Origin: Brachycybe producta
Taxonomy: Eukaryota; Arthropoda; Diplopoda; Playtdesmida; Andrognathidae
NCBI GenBank assembly: GCA_036925085.1
Contig: JAUPFP010000084.1
Span: forward strand, 186,001-250,000
Reading direction: 5' to 3'
Length of the DNA stretch: 64,000 bases
Shown piece after piece: positions 20,545 to 30,730 of the stretch. The position numbers and the translations under genes were made by a program. Position 1 is the stretch's first letter. The number at the start of each line of letters is the position of its first letter. The notes under the pieces are model-generated. The model searched no databases. It was not told the origin of the DNA and saw nothing but the letters and a program-made list of their open reading frames with translations.

Positions 20545-21640
20545 GTGAAATCTGGCGAATTCACGGACCAAAGTCCAGAAAACACCGTCAAACAACGGTA
20601 GAACCGTACCAAACCGTAGTTTCACGGACAAATGTCCGTGTCCCACGGTAACCGTACGGTTAGAGTCTCTTTTCACCGTCTTCGAACGGAGATTCACGGA
20701 CAACGGTCCGCAAATCACCGTCTACTAGCGGTGAAACTACCTTTCTACCGTGTTCGACCGGTAATTCACGGACAAAAGTCCGCAATTCACCATCTACTAA
20801 CGGTAAAACTCCCTTTTTACCGTGTCTGCCCGGTGATACACGGACAAAAGCCCGCCACACACCGTCAAACACCGGTAAAACCGCAAATAACCACGGTATC
20901 ACGGACAACGGTCCGTGTCCCACGGTTAGATTTACGGTTGGAGTTACTTTCACCGTCCTCGAACGGAGATACACGGACAAAAGTCCGCAATCTACCGTCC
21001 ACTGATGGTGAAACTCTCTTTTTACCGTGTTCGAACGGTGATCCACGGACAAAAGTCCGTATTCCACCGTCTACTTGCGGTAAAAAGTCCCTTTTTACCG
21101 TGTTCTACCGGTCTTGCACGGTAAACAACCGTGCTACCGGTATAATGACGGTAAAAAGCACCGTTATCCCGCTTTCGAACGGTCCTGCACGGTCAACCAC
21201 CGTGCCCACCGTCCTACTTGCGGATAACCTAGGGCTTTCCCCGGTAACCACCGCGGTATCACGGACAAACCCGTCCGTGTCCCACGGTCCTTTACCGGAC
21301 TACTACGCCCTAAGCCGTTTTCCACCGTAGTACCGTGGACAAATGTCCACGCCCTACAGGCGTACTCACGACTCCGGTCTACCGACCCCGACCGTGAACC
21401 GGTTTCTACCGTAGTTCCACGGACAACGGTCCGTGCCCTTCGGTATACTACCGGTAAACTTGGCCGTAGATTGTTTTCAACCGTAGTCCCACGGACAAAT
21501 GTCCGTGCCCCACGGTTTACTACCGATCTACTGGTAAAGTTCACGGTCAACAACTGTTTTTCACCGCTGTACCGTGGACAAAGTCCACGCCCGGCAGTGG
21601 CAAACAGTTTCTACGGTCTTTCGACCGTCAAGAGCGGCAG
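20545..21640 (-). repeat. Leader array of covarying palindromic units
   Basis: Between the primer-binding site and gag are about fifteen short hairpins spaced roughly 50-80 bp. Examples: CACGGAC-AAAT-GTCCGTG (20623-20640), GCACGGT-AAACA-ACCGTGC (21116-21134), CGTGGAC-AAAT-GTCCACG (21334-21351) and CGTGGAC-AAA-GTCCACG (21573-21589). They alternate with a second type, ACCGT-(6 nt)-ACGGT. Stem sequences differ between copies, but both arms change together, which points to selection for or copying of the stem. The array occupies most of the 1.2-kb leader. It could be an RNA packaging or translation element, or simply an expanded satellite. Confidence 0.8.
20737..20793 (-). CDS. Possible 18-residue upstream ORF in the leader
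   Basis: ATG at 20793 and TAG at 20737-20739, inside the hairpin array. It is the only ATG on the minus strand between about 22137 and 20462. No recognisable peptide. If translated it would act as an upstream ORF for gag; it may equally be chance within a repeat unit. Confidence 0.2.
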   Translation of the reverse strand: MVNCGLLSVNYRSNTVER

Positions 21641-21650
21641 CGGTGGCGCT

Positions 21651-21667
21651 ACCCGGCGCCTCCACCA
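21651..21667 (-). promoter_or_regulatory. Primer-binding site, TGGTGGAGGCGCCGGG type
   Basis: Starts two bases after the 5' LTR on the minus strand. Either the first TGG (21667) or the second (21664, TGGAGGCGCCGG) could pair with a tRNA 3' CCA. The second reading resembles the 3' end of animal threonine tRNAs, which end near GTGCCT-CCA, but the match breaks after about 11 bases, so the primer tRNA is not settled. Confidence 0.55.
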
Positions 21668-22105
21668 ATTGTAACGACCCGACTTGGGTCCGTTGCAACA
21701 CCCCGGCAAAACTTCCCCGTCTTACCGGATCCTTGACTCCCTTGGGGCCGAGGTCGAAGCGCGGACTGCCCGCTCTTGTCCGTCCGGTCCCTGGGTGACG
21801 CCGGTCGAGAGTCGATCTCTCCGTAGGTCGACGGACGAATGGCCGACGAACACGACGAAGAACCCACGGTAGACCCCCGATGGATCCTACCGTGGAACCG
21901 ACGCGAAGTACCGGCCGATAACGACGGAAACAGGACGGTGATGGTGCCGGCGTATCCCCACCGGAAACCCCCACCCTCCCCGCGGTAACTTCCCCAGAAA
22001 ATAAGACACGGACACAGTGTGTATGAGTGAAAATAATATTGTATAATTTATTCACAGAATAAATTGATAAAAACACTCACTTAAAGAGATGCAGTAATAG
22101 ATGAG

Positions 22106-22404
22106 TCTCCTGGCTAATTCAGCCAGGAGAGGAGGTCATTGACCCCTAACACACAACAAAGAGAAAGATGAATGGTGGCCATTTTGGCCACCTGTTGAAA
22201 TGAAGAGCACAAAACCAACACATGCACACAGCATCAGGGTCTAACACACACTGCCCAGAATATAATGGCCGCCGCCATTATATACCCCCAGGCTGCTCCA
22301 CCTGGGGGAGGACAGTGACCCTTGCTGGCCATTTTGTCGTCTGCCTGGCAGCTAAATAGCCAGCCTAGCAGACGACACAGGAGATTTAGTCTGCTCCAAC
22401 TAAA
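22106..22404 (-). promoter_or_regulatory. Chain of six hairpins across U3 to start of R (5' LTR)
   Basis: Positions given for the identical 3' LTR: 10889-10913 (10-bp stem TCTCCTGGCT), 10957-10975 (8-bp GGTGGCCA), 11043-11066 (10-bp ATATAATGGC, containing the TATA box), 11068-11091 (8-bp CCCCCAGG), 11118-11160 (10-bp TGTCGTCTGC with a second inner stem CTGGC/GCCAG) and 11168-11187 (6-bp TTTAGT). Add 11,217 for the 5' LTR. Palindromic promoter DNA could bind dimeric factors or form cruciforms; the function is inference. Confidence 0.75.
22278..22284 (-). promoter_or_regulatory. TATA box in the 5' LTR
   Basis: TATATAA on the minus strand, inside a 24-bp hairpin whose arms are ATATAATGGC and GCCATTATAT with a CGCC loop. 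Transcription would be expected to start about 25-35 bases downstream, near 22250. The equivalent in the 3' LTR is 11061-11067. Confidence 0.6.
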
Positions 22405-22425
22405 GAGCAAAACTGGGTTGTCACA

Positions 22426-22429
22426 CAAT
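22426..22429. repeat. Target-site duplication CAAT, right copy
   Basis: Matches 10449-10452. With the duplication collapsed, the pre-insertion site reads through a dispersed palindromic repeat that also occurs near 42838-42966. Confidence 0.8.
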
Positions 22430-22439
22430 TATATGACTT

Positions 22440-22914
22440 TTTTCCGTAATGATGCTCCTGACTTCTAAAAAAAATACAATTTCCTCTTAAAAGAATCATA
22501 AGATTCAATTATTTTGATTCGAAATGTAGTATTTTTTAAAAAAAAAAAATAATATATTTCCACTTCCTCTTGTCTCTTTTGATTTTCCGGTTTCATTTTC
22601 AAAATTTAGTTTATATTTTTGATTGATTGGATGGATGGATAGAAGGATGGAGGAGATCACTAAAATGTTATCCAATTAAATTTATCATAATTATTATATT
22701 TCATCTTTTTATTCTAGAAAATCATATTTATAAAAATCAATAATAAACTAATAATATGCTAATCTTCCTTTTGAAGAAATTAAATTGACTGTTAAAATAT
22801 AAAGCCCGAAATTCTACATTGCAAAATGGACTATATCAAAGAATATAAAATACCCATCTTTATTCCGGTAATGATGCCCCCCCCCCGCCACTTGACTTCT
22901 TATTTGGGTAAACC
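22440..22914. other. Gene-free AT-rich stretch
   Basis: Right flank of the retrotransposon; AT-rich with GGAT repeats near 22629 and a C run near 22878. Nothing else recognised. Confidence 0.5.
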
Positions 22915-23046
22915 GATTTAGGAGAAACTAGAAGAGTAAAAAACTCAAGTCACTTAAGCATATTTTCATGTTGATATCTTTTAAAATAAGCTTTTTATAG
23001 AAAACAAAATTTTAAAAAATATCATCTGCTTAAAGTTGGATCATTT
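22915..23046. repeat. ACTAGAA-family fragment
   Basis: GGAGAAACTAGAAGAGTAAA near 22921 followed by CACTTAAGCATATTTTCATG, TTGATATCTTTTAAAATAAG and an AAAATATCATCTGCTTAAAG block. It runs directly into the 23047 foldback copy, probably by insertion. Confidence 0.6.
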
Positions 23047-23290
23047 TTGTGGCCCAAAAGCCAATTGTGAAGTAACAATCCCGTTTAGATCATATGACAA
23101 TTACATATATTTGTTTTTCAGTCAACTACTATGTAACTAGACGTCTAGCCTCTAACCAGCTCTTTTATTAGAAAAAAAAAGTATAATAGCAGTTGTTATA
23201 ATGATGATGATTACTTCACAATTGGCACTTGGGCCACAAATTGAGAAACAGTTGCTTCATATTCACTTAAAAATCTGAGCCCTAATAATT
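23047..23290. repeat. hAT-like foldback repeat (TGTGGCCCAA family), copy 1
   Basis: Left arm TGTGGCCCAAAAGCCAATTG with GTGAAGTAACAATC; right arm GATTACTTCACAATTGGCAC and TTGGGCCACAAATTGAGAAA. Related copies at 33584, 40418 and 60255. The ends CAAATGTTTCTCAATTTGTG resemble the CAGTGTTTCTCAAACTGTGG termini of hAT elements. Confidence 0.6.
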
Positions 23291-24708
23291 ATATAGAATT
23301 AGCTCCAAACCACCATGTCGTTGTGCAAAGAATAAGATGGTTATTGTAACCTCAGAGCAGCAACACATGCTTTGCTAGCAAAATGGTTGCCAAATATTAC
23401 AACAAACAGTTAAGTGTTAAACATGGTGGCAACACTGGTTCAATTCTATTGAAAACTTTGTTCAGAGTTGTTCTTTCAGAGAATTTCGTAAGCGAATAAT
23501 AATGTGGTCATTGTAACCTCAGAGTACAACAGCCTACTTGCCAGCAAAATGGCTGCCAAAAATGGTGGCCACACTGTTTCGATTCTATTAAAGACTTTTA
23601 TGAGTTGTTCTTTAAGTCTTTAAGAAACAAACTTATATTTTGTGTTCCATTTTTATTTTCAGTCGTTGAAATACACAATTTTTCCCGGCTGTCAGCAACA
23701 TAATAAATTATTTTTTCACATACAGAAAAAAAAAATATGGCAGACTTAAATTTTTGAGAGACAGTGTTACCACCACCCTTCCTTCTACCCCCCTCCTCTC
23801 CCTATGAAATGATTACAACTTTTCAATTTGAAGCACTTTTGATTAATTCCGACTGACACCCTCTCATAAATATATGATTATTATTATTTCTTTAAAAAAA
23901 AAGTCGTAACAAACAATAACAACAAAAAATTAGGCAGACACAAAATTTATATTAAATAAATAATTTTCAGACGGCCATTTTTTTCTTCTTCTTATTGTTT
24001 CCCTCTTTTCAATGAAAATATTTCACCCAAAATTAAGTCTTTTTTATATTAAAAAAAATGGTCTGAAAGAAAATTCTGAACATAAAAAAGTAGAAAAAAC
24101 TTTCAAAAAATATTTATTGTGATAATTAAGATAATATACATAAATATAACTTACATTTTCATCCATGAAAAGTTTACAAAATTTAAATTTATTCGGAATT
24201 CTCGAGAAAATCAAGAAAATTATTTTTTCTGTGGTATTTTTTCTGAAAATTTCCTCAACAAAAAATCCTTGCATGAAATAAATTCTAGAAGAAAAAAAAA
24301 AACATGTCTGCCTTTCTTATGCTAATTTCAAAGCAACTCCAACATTGATATTAATATTAGCAATATTGTACTTCAGAGGCAATCTTTCTGCTATCAATAT
24401 CAGTTGATGAGCAATTTCCATTTGTAACAAACAAACCAGAAGGTTTTTTTTTTAAATCAACTAACTACTGATGAGCAATTTTATCTGTATGCCATTTCAG
24501 AGGCAATTTACGACTAGAAATTTCAGTCTAGAGGCAACTGTTGGTAGCAATTAAGACATTACAACACTTTGAAGCAACTGTTTCTACAAAAAAATCTGCC
24601 AAAAGCAATGGGCACATTCCGAAACTTAAGAAAAATATATTATCTGTGAAGAAAATAGAAAAGTAGCAACCGGAAACAACATGTTGGATAGAGCAACTGT
24701 GAAGAAAA
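23291..24708. other. Gene-free AT-rich stretch
   Basis: Two similar ~100-bp segments near 23330-23440 and 23500-23590 share TATTGTAACCTCAGAG and TTGCCA-GCAAAATGG words, so a short local duplication is likely. From 24331 onward, AGCAACT/GGCAACT words recur. No gene. Confidence 0.45.
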
Positions 24709-24897
24709 CGTGTCCGGAAACTATACTAGCTCCACCTAGCCTTCACCAGCCCCAATTCACCAGACTTTTAAATTGAATATGGCGACCTTCAGTGTGCAAG
24801 TCAGAAAGTAAAAAAATGCTTATAAGTAGCATGTTTACAAAATGGCCTCCTCATAGTTAAAAAGGAAAAAAAAAAATCAAGCACATCCGGAAATTCT
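24709..24897. repeat. GTGTCCGGAAAC family repeat, copy 1
   Basis: Begins GTGTCCGGAAACTATACTAG and ends CAAGCACATCCGGAAATTC. It matches, in inverse orientation, blocks of 32915-33172 (TAGCTCCACCTA, ATGGTCGCCTTCA, ATGTTTAC, CAAGCACATCCGGAAAT). About 190 bp. Confidence 0.6.
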
Positions 24898-26580
24898 TTT
24901 ATTTTAAGGAAATGTCTAGGAGGCAGAGAGCAATTATAGTTTTAGATTCTTTACGAAATGACATTTTGAAGCAACTTGACCAATCAGAAGCAACTGCTGC
25001 TAGCAATCACCAAAATTTGCTCCTTTTTAAACTTTCCCCCTCTCTCTCTCTCTTATAACTAAACACGATCACTTTTGAAATGGAAACCACATTACACACA
25101 CACAAAACATATGCAAAAAAGATTTTCTCTAGTTTCTAAAAAAAAATTGACAATTAAAAGAATGTTTCCATTTGAAGAATTTGTCTCAAAATCTGAGAAG
25201 ATGGAGACTTCAAGAAAACACCAAAAAAAAAAAAAGAGAAACTCGAATAGAACAGAACAGCTGTCATCATTTTCAGCATTTCTTCTTCTTCTTGAGAAAA
25301 AGCACACAAAAAAGACACAGAAATACTCAAGAAGAGAAAAAGAAGAAACCAAAAACTTAAAACTTCTTTTCAGAAAGTTGCATAAAAAAGGGACACAAAA
25401 ACAGATGGCTTCTTAAATTCGCTCTCTCCTTGAACCGGAAAAGGGGTTACACATTTTATTTTTAAAAAAAGTAACGAAATAAAAAAAAGGAGACATCTTT
25501 TTTTCTTCTTCTTAAACAAGATTAGAAAAAAAAATGTTGCATTTGTATTCATTTCCGGTAATGCAAAAATATTTTTTACAGAAAAATGTTGGGTGCATTC
25601 AGTTACTAAGCGGATCGAGAAAAAGCAAATGCACGAAATGTGTCCAGACACACACATCCCGTGTACACACAGTCCGATTTCATTCCAGTGAATTTCAGAG
25701 TCTCAAAAAGAAAAAAATGAAACTTCACGAAATTCACTGGAATTGAAAAACAAGATTTCAGCTTAATTTTCTTCAATCTTGAAAATTACAAACTCGTAAA
25801 AAAAAATACACCTCGGAAGTTAAGGAAAGTGTTGAAGTTTGTTAATAATTTCAAAGAAAAACAAACGTTTGGGGGCCGTTTCCTATGTCATTAGCTAAGT
25901 TAAAGAAATACCCCCTTCTTTTTATATAATGTGTGTGTGGGTAACAACACTTACCCACATAATGGAATGGGTTTTTGTGGGGAGAGAAAATAGGAGTTAT
26001 AGTTAAAAGGGGGGTGAGGGTGAAATGGAATGAAAAGTTCCTCTGAAAGTGTCATGATTTAAGGCCAATCCACTCAACAGAAAAAAACAACAACTAGAAA
26101 TTCGAACACCATGAAGAAGAAAATACAAGACTAGAAAAAACATATATATTCGGGGGGTTGTTTCGTTCATTTCTCTGGGTTTTTTTGGCCGTTTTTTGTT
26201 CTTCTCTTCTTCACGGATCAACAACAATATCGAACTTTTTCTCTTTATTTCTGTGTGTTTTTCTGTTCAAAAGACGACCACCTAAAAAAAATAGGAAGTT
26301 TTCAGACGAAAGCCTCAAAAAACATACAAATTATAGGACAAAAAGAGGGGGATATTCTTTAAAAGCTAGAAAAGAGATTTGAGCTCAAAACGTTTTTTTT
26401 TTTTTTTTGTTAAGTTAAATTGAGACAATTTTTTCACTGAATTTTTCTCTTGAACTTTTTTTTTTTTCGCAAATTTCGAATTATTCTAAACAACGTTTGT
26501 TGCTCACAACATCAGAAATTGCGAATTATGGAGTTTGTTTACCTCCATTAGACCCCCCTCTCTTGGCACACATGCCTCTT
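24898..26580. other. Gene-free stretch
   Basis: AT-rich, with CT runs near 25040, AAG-rich text 25200-25360, and a T run near 26391-26408. Frames at 25075-25416 and 25370-25657 are low-complexity Lys/Phe-rich translations. Confidence 0.5.
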
Positions 26581-26583
26581 TAT

Positions 26584-26714
26584 GACTACTTTTCGACTGC
26601 AAAATGAAGTCGGGATGTCACCAAAAAACCAACCACTTCGAATCTTTCTATATATATATATAAAAAAAATACGTCTAACCACCTTCGACTTCATTTTGCA
26701 GTCGAAAAGTGGTC
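26584..26714. mobile_element. Small foldback element with 29-bp arms
   Basis: Arms 26584-26612 and 26686-26714 are inverse complements with one mismatch (GACTACTTTTCGACTGC... against ...GCAGTCGAAAAGTGGTC), enclosing a 73-bp middle. Related to 42506-42788 and to a fragment ending near 62011 (CACCAAAAGTGGTCTGTGTG). Confidence 0.7.
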
Positions 26715-27784
26715 AAAAAGTGTTCCAACCCTTAGGCCTAGTTTCCCTTGGGGCGAAAATTTGCACCCCGTGAAAATTTCAACTTCTGAAAAATAATTTA
26801 CGAAGAAATTCGCTAACGTACATCCATTAGTTGGACAATATAACTATTAGAAGAAAAGCAATTCGATATGAGAGTACAAACGTGGCTCTCCCACTTATTC
26901 ACTATTATGGTTTGGTTCATCAAGTTAGGCCAATTGAAATGAGAAAACCACATTCGCTCTACCACTTTAACTAAACCAAAAATTGCCAATTCCCATCAAT
27001 ATTTACATCGAAACGGCGTTATTTTTCTGAAAAACTATATAGTTATTTATAACCAAAATCTAAAAGCAAAATGGCGACCACCGCAGATTGAAAAAGCACA
27101 AATATTTGCCAAAAAAAAAGATTTTTGAAAAAAAAAATGCTTTCTAATAAACCTATGACATTTTTTTTTAAAAAAAACAATATTGACCTTAATGAAAAAA
27201 GTTCCCTTTCACACCTCCCTTTTTGACTCTACTACAAAACAAAGCCATAAACAGCAATTTCTTCGTAATCAAAACAGAAAAATCCAAGTAGAGTAAAAAA
27301 TAATCCCACCTAACTTTTCAAAAACACCTTACTTCGTAAAGAAGCAAAAAAAAAAAAAAATACCCCTTCTTTACCTCCCCAAATAAACGGCCATAATAAT
27401 AATAATAATAATAACAATAAAATATTCCAAACACATTATTGCACAATCTATTATGAAAAATAACCTAATGTGCATATAAAGTGTTCAAAAATAAGCTGCT
27501 TTTTTGTGTGTGTGTACAACACATACACAAGTTCATAAAATCGAGTTTATATGCAAAATACCAAATCTTGATTTATATTCATGGCGGCAAATGCTCACAT
27601 TTCACAAAATAAACTCTTTTTTCTTCTTCTTAAAGAACACAATGCAATACACACATAATATTACAACACTGTATATTATAAAGTGAATTTTTCCGTCTCC
27701 TTACTATATTTTTCGTGTTAAGTTTGGTTTTCCAACCAAAAATATTCGATCCAGATTACACCTTTTTTTTATTGTCTTTCTCCC
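26715..27784. other. Gene-free stretch
   Basis: AT-rich with an AAT run near 27391-27420 and a GT run near 27506. AAATGGCGACCACC near 27069. No recognisable gene. Confidence 0.5.
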
Positions 27785-28350
27785 ATATTAAAGTGTAAAC
27801 ATACCTCCAACTTTTCATTATTCTGTCTTTCAGAAGAGCAAAATTAAGAGAAAAACTAGAAAGTGTGCTTTAGAAACTAGAAGTTGATATCTTTCAAGAT
27901 TTTTTGAAAGTCAACCAATTTATGTTTTTTTTTTCTACTTTTGCCTCAACTTGAAGTGAAAAACAAAAACTGAACATTTTAAACTTTCATAAAGTTTATT
28001 TTTGAAGATATAAACAAGACAAGTAATTCTTGTTACTCTTCTAGTTTTCTAAATTATTGTCATTCTGGAGCATAATTTATGTTTTAGAAACTAGAAAGGC
28101 AGCTCAATCACTTAAGAGAAAGAGAGAGCGGATTGATAGTTCAAAATGTCTCACAAATCTTTGAAATTTCAGCTCTTCTGTAGCTATTTTCATGTTGATA
28201 TCTTTCAAAATAAGCTTTTTTTTATTTCAGTTTTTCAAACTGAAATAAAAAAAGCAAGACAATAATTGTTTTTTGAATTGATATCTATATAAAAAAAAGT
28301 TTATTTTGAAAGATATCAACATGAAAATAGCTTCAGCTACCCTTCTAGTT
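27785..28350. repeat. ACTAGAA-family copies, rearranged
   Basis: Cores at about 27856, 27872, 28035 (inverted), 28083 and 28342 (inverted), with GTTGATATCTTTCAAAATAA and its inverse. The end near 27790 (AAAGTGTAAACATACCTCC) resembles ends at 39173 and 6980. Overlaps the palindrome 28121-28509. Confidence 0.6.
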
Positions 28351-28509
28351 TGTTTCTCTTCATTTTTTATTCAACTTGGAGTGAGCGATGTTGTAATTGG
28401 TTCAAATCTTTTGAGCTCCTTGTTTGGGTATATTGTTCCAGATGACCTACAGAAGAGCTGAAATTTGAAAGATTTGTGAGACATTTTGAACTATCAATCC
28501 GCTCTCTCT
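28121..28509. repeat. Large palindrome with 64-66-bp arms
   Basis: Arm AGAGAGAGCGGATTGATAGT...CTCTTCTGTAG (28121-28186) is repeated inverted at 28446-28509. The middle holds inverted ACTAGAA-family blocks. Looks like one foldback element inserted into or rearranged with another. Confidence 0.7.
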
Positions 28510-28689
28510 AAACGGACGTCAAAAATGTCACCAATGTACGAAAATAACATCAGGAAACATCTGCAATCGAAAATTGTTGTGATCGAAATGGAGTGATTGA
28601 AAAACGTGCCAGCTTAGAATTCAATTGAAGAAACAATCAACAAGAAAAGTAAATTAAAAACTGAAGTTTTTGCTTTTACTTGTTAGGAC

Positions 28690-28873
28690 TTGTTTCCATT
28701 TTGGGAAGAAAATTTGAACTTTTTTTGAAAATTTCAACTGGTGAAAAATTGAACAAAGGTGGCCCCCAGGGCCTATGATAGTGAATGGGCCGGGGGAGGG
28801 CCATGTTTGTTCAATTTTACACCAGTTGAAATTTTCAAAAAAAGTTCAAATTTTCTCCCCAAAATGGAAACAA
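28690..28873. mobile_element. TTGTTTCCATT foldback, copy 1
   Basis: Arms start TTGTTTCCATTTTGGG and end CCCAAAATGGAAACAA. The inner arms AAAATTTGAACTTTTTTTGA, AAATTTCAACTGGTG and their inverses pair along about 65 bp. A second copy lies at 55151-55333. 184 bp, non-coding. Confidence 0.75.
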
Positions 28874-29929
28874 TGCTTCACTTCTGAAAAAAATGCAGAA
28901 GAAGAATAAATAACAACCAAACTTCCAAAAATCAGCTGTACATGTCTTACTATATATTACGGAAACCCCTGTTTATCCCTTTCTCTAAAATATCAACCAA
29001 AAAAAACCTTAATAATTCAAAATAATAATAAAAAAAAACACTAAAACATTTATATGAAAGCATAAATTAAACGATTTTAGTTCCCCTTCTGAAAGAGAAA
29101 AATGAGAAAATTATTAACCCGAAAATATTGTCGAACATAATTTACCTTCATTATGAAACAACAAATGACATTCAATTTTAGAATAATACTTGTATATAGG
29201 GCTAATTTCATAGTGTAAATTATTACCATCATAATATTTGGTCATAAGTATGAACCCCTCCTCCTATTTCTTACACCGAATCTCCCCTTAACATTTTCTC
29301 CCTCTATCTTTTTTTATTTATTTATTTAGAACTTCAAATCTAAGGGGTTTAAGAAATAAACCCCGGGGTAAGTAAACCCCACTCTCTGTTTCTCACCTAT
29401 AAAACATAAAAAAAAACCTCTCCACCTTAACTCAATGCTTTTTTTTTGTTGAGTAATATAAAAGTTAAAGCTTCCAGAATAAAAAAAAACCCTCTCATAT
29501 AATAATGAGTGTAATGTTTATAATAAGAATGTATATTTTTCACCTTAAGAAAAAGTAAAGGCAAAAATGCATAAGACACATTGAGCTGCTTTTTCATAAA
29601 TATCTCTCTCTTGAGTATTAAAAAGATGGTTTACTGAAAAATCTCAGTCTCTCTATTTCATAACCATTTTTTTTGGATGTGTATTTTCCTCCATTGCTTT
29701 TTTTTGTTTTTTGGATGAACTCTTTTTCTTAAGACATATTTAATATGGAATTACAACATAACACCTTCTATCCACCCTCCTCTATCTTACTAAATATGCA
29801 ATTTTTACGAGTTTTTATTTATAGCCGTAAAATACAACAACATTTCACTATAAACTATATTATACAGTGTGTGTTACATATGTCAAGAATCATAAGAAAA
29901 ACTTAACGTGGTGGCTGAATAGATATTGT
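28874..29929. other. Gene-free AT-rich stretch
   Basis: A/T homopolymers and short C-rich patches only. No gene or structured element recognised. Confidence 0.5.
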
Positions 29930-30385
29930 TTTTTTGTCTCTCCGGATGGCGCCACTGTAGTGGCTATTATGTTCTTTATAGGGGGGGGGGTCTCTCTTCT
30001 GACCCTCCCGCCACCTTGTGGTTTTCAGATAATTTATATTTTTCAAATAAACATTTTTCAGAAAAACAACGAAAAAATTCAAAGTGTTTTAGAAACTAGA
30101 ATAGTTGATGATAAAGCTAGAAGTAATTTCATCAGATGATATCTTTTTCAAAATAATTTTTTATGAATTTTTATGAATTTTTCATGACATCTCTCAATGG
30201 AAAAGCCTAAATGTCAAACTAAACTAAAAAATTGTTTATTTTTTAAGATATTGGCAATAAAAAACTTTACAAATTTCAATTTTTTCATAATATTTAAAAA
30301 AAAACACCGTTTGCTTCACGTTTCTGCGTCCAAATTTTACAAAAACGTCTATGGAGCTCTCGTCTTGCAAAAGCAAAACTAGAAA
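29930..30385. repeat. ACTAGAA-family element with outer GATGGCGCCACTGTAGTGGC end
   Basis: Left end CCGGATGGCGCCACTGTAGT at 29941, then a G run, AAAAATTCAAAGTGTTTTAG and core AACTAGAATAGTTGATGATA near 30090. The right part (CACCGTTTGCTTCACG, TTTACAAAAACGTCTATGGA) is inverse to 56080-56150. A 90-codon frame (29867-30139) reads through the repeat and is not a gene. Confidence 0.6.
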
Positions 30386-30539
30386 CAGACTAATCGTAGG
30401 TCACTAAGTGACCTGCACTTCTTTTCCAAATAACTACCTATCTCAGTGACCTACGAACTGTCCTGCAAAATTATGAAAAACTTGAATTTTTTTTTAGAAA
30501 ACTATGAAGACTAGCTTATTCTGATTATTCTACTTTGCA

Positions 30540-30730
30540 CAAAACAATACAGGAGAAATTGAACGCGTTAGAAACTAGAATAGTAGCTTAAAAAAAATCA
30601 ACGTGAAAATATTATTAAGTGATGTTCAGCTACCGTTCTAGTTTCTAACACTTTCAATTTCTCCTTAAGTGTTTTATAGAAATTTTTTTTTATAAAATAT
30701 CAACTTAAAAAGTTGGTCGAGTTTCAAACT
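30540..30730. repeat. ACTAGAA-family inverted pair
   Basis: GTTAGAAACTAGAATAGTAG near 30567 and CTACCGTTCTAGTTTCTAAC near 30627 face each other over a 60-bp gap, with AAAATATCAACTTAAAAAGT beyond. A very short copy. Confidence 0.65.

Larger units (their letters stand above)
10453..22425 (-). mobile_element. Complete Ty3/gypsy-like LTR retrotransposon
   Basis: A full element read on the minus strand. Two 756-bp direct repeats at 10453-11208 and 21670-22425 keep a constant offset of 11,217 bp with no visible indel, and they begin and end TG...CA with imperfect inverted tips (TGTAACGAC and TGTGACAAC). The host flanks both carry CAAT. Between the LTRs lie a primer-binding site, a structured leader, gag, a -1 frameshift signal, pol in the order protease-RT-RNase H-integrase, and a polypurine tract. 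Integrase after RNase H is the Ty3/gypsy (Metaviridae) order, not the copia order. Total 11,973 bp is long for the group; the excess lies in the leader and in a C-terminal extension of pol. No env-like frame is seen. The element is GC-rich while its surroundings are AT-rich. Confidence 0.96.
21670..22425 (-). repeat. 5' LTR of the retrotransposon
   Basis: On the minus strand this is the upstream LTR and should drive transcription. U3 is AT-richer and full of hairpins. A TATATAA box lies at 22278-22284 and AATAAA at 22047-22052, so R lies roughly between 22250 and 22030. R-U5 toward 21670 is strongly GC-rich. The sequence matches the 3' LTR at every position I compared. Confidence 0.95.

Noticed and set aside
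11272..21330. Many plus-strand open frames inside the retrotransposon (for example 11272-11802, 14922-15368, 19705-20244, 20632-21330)
   Set aside because: They lie antisense to gag, pol or the leader in GC-rich DNA, where stops are rare; none shows a domain.
20545..21640. CRISPR-like array in the repeat leader
   Set aside because: Units vary in sequence and spacing and lie inside a eukaryotic retrotransposon leader; there are no constant direct repeats or cas genes.
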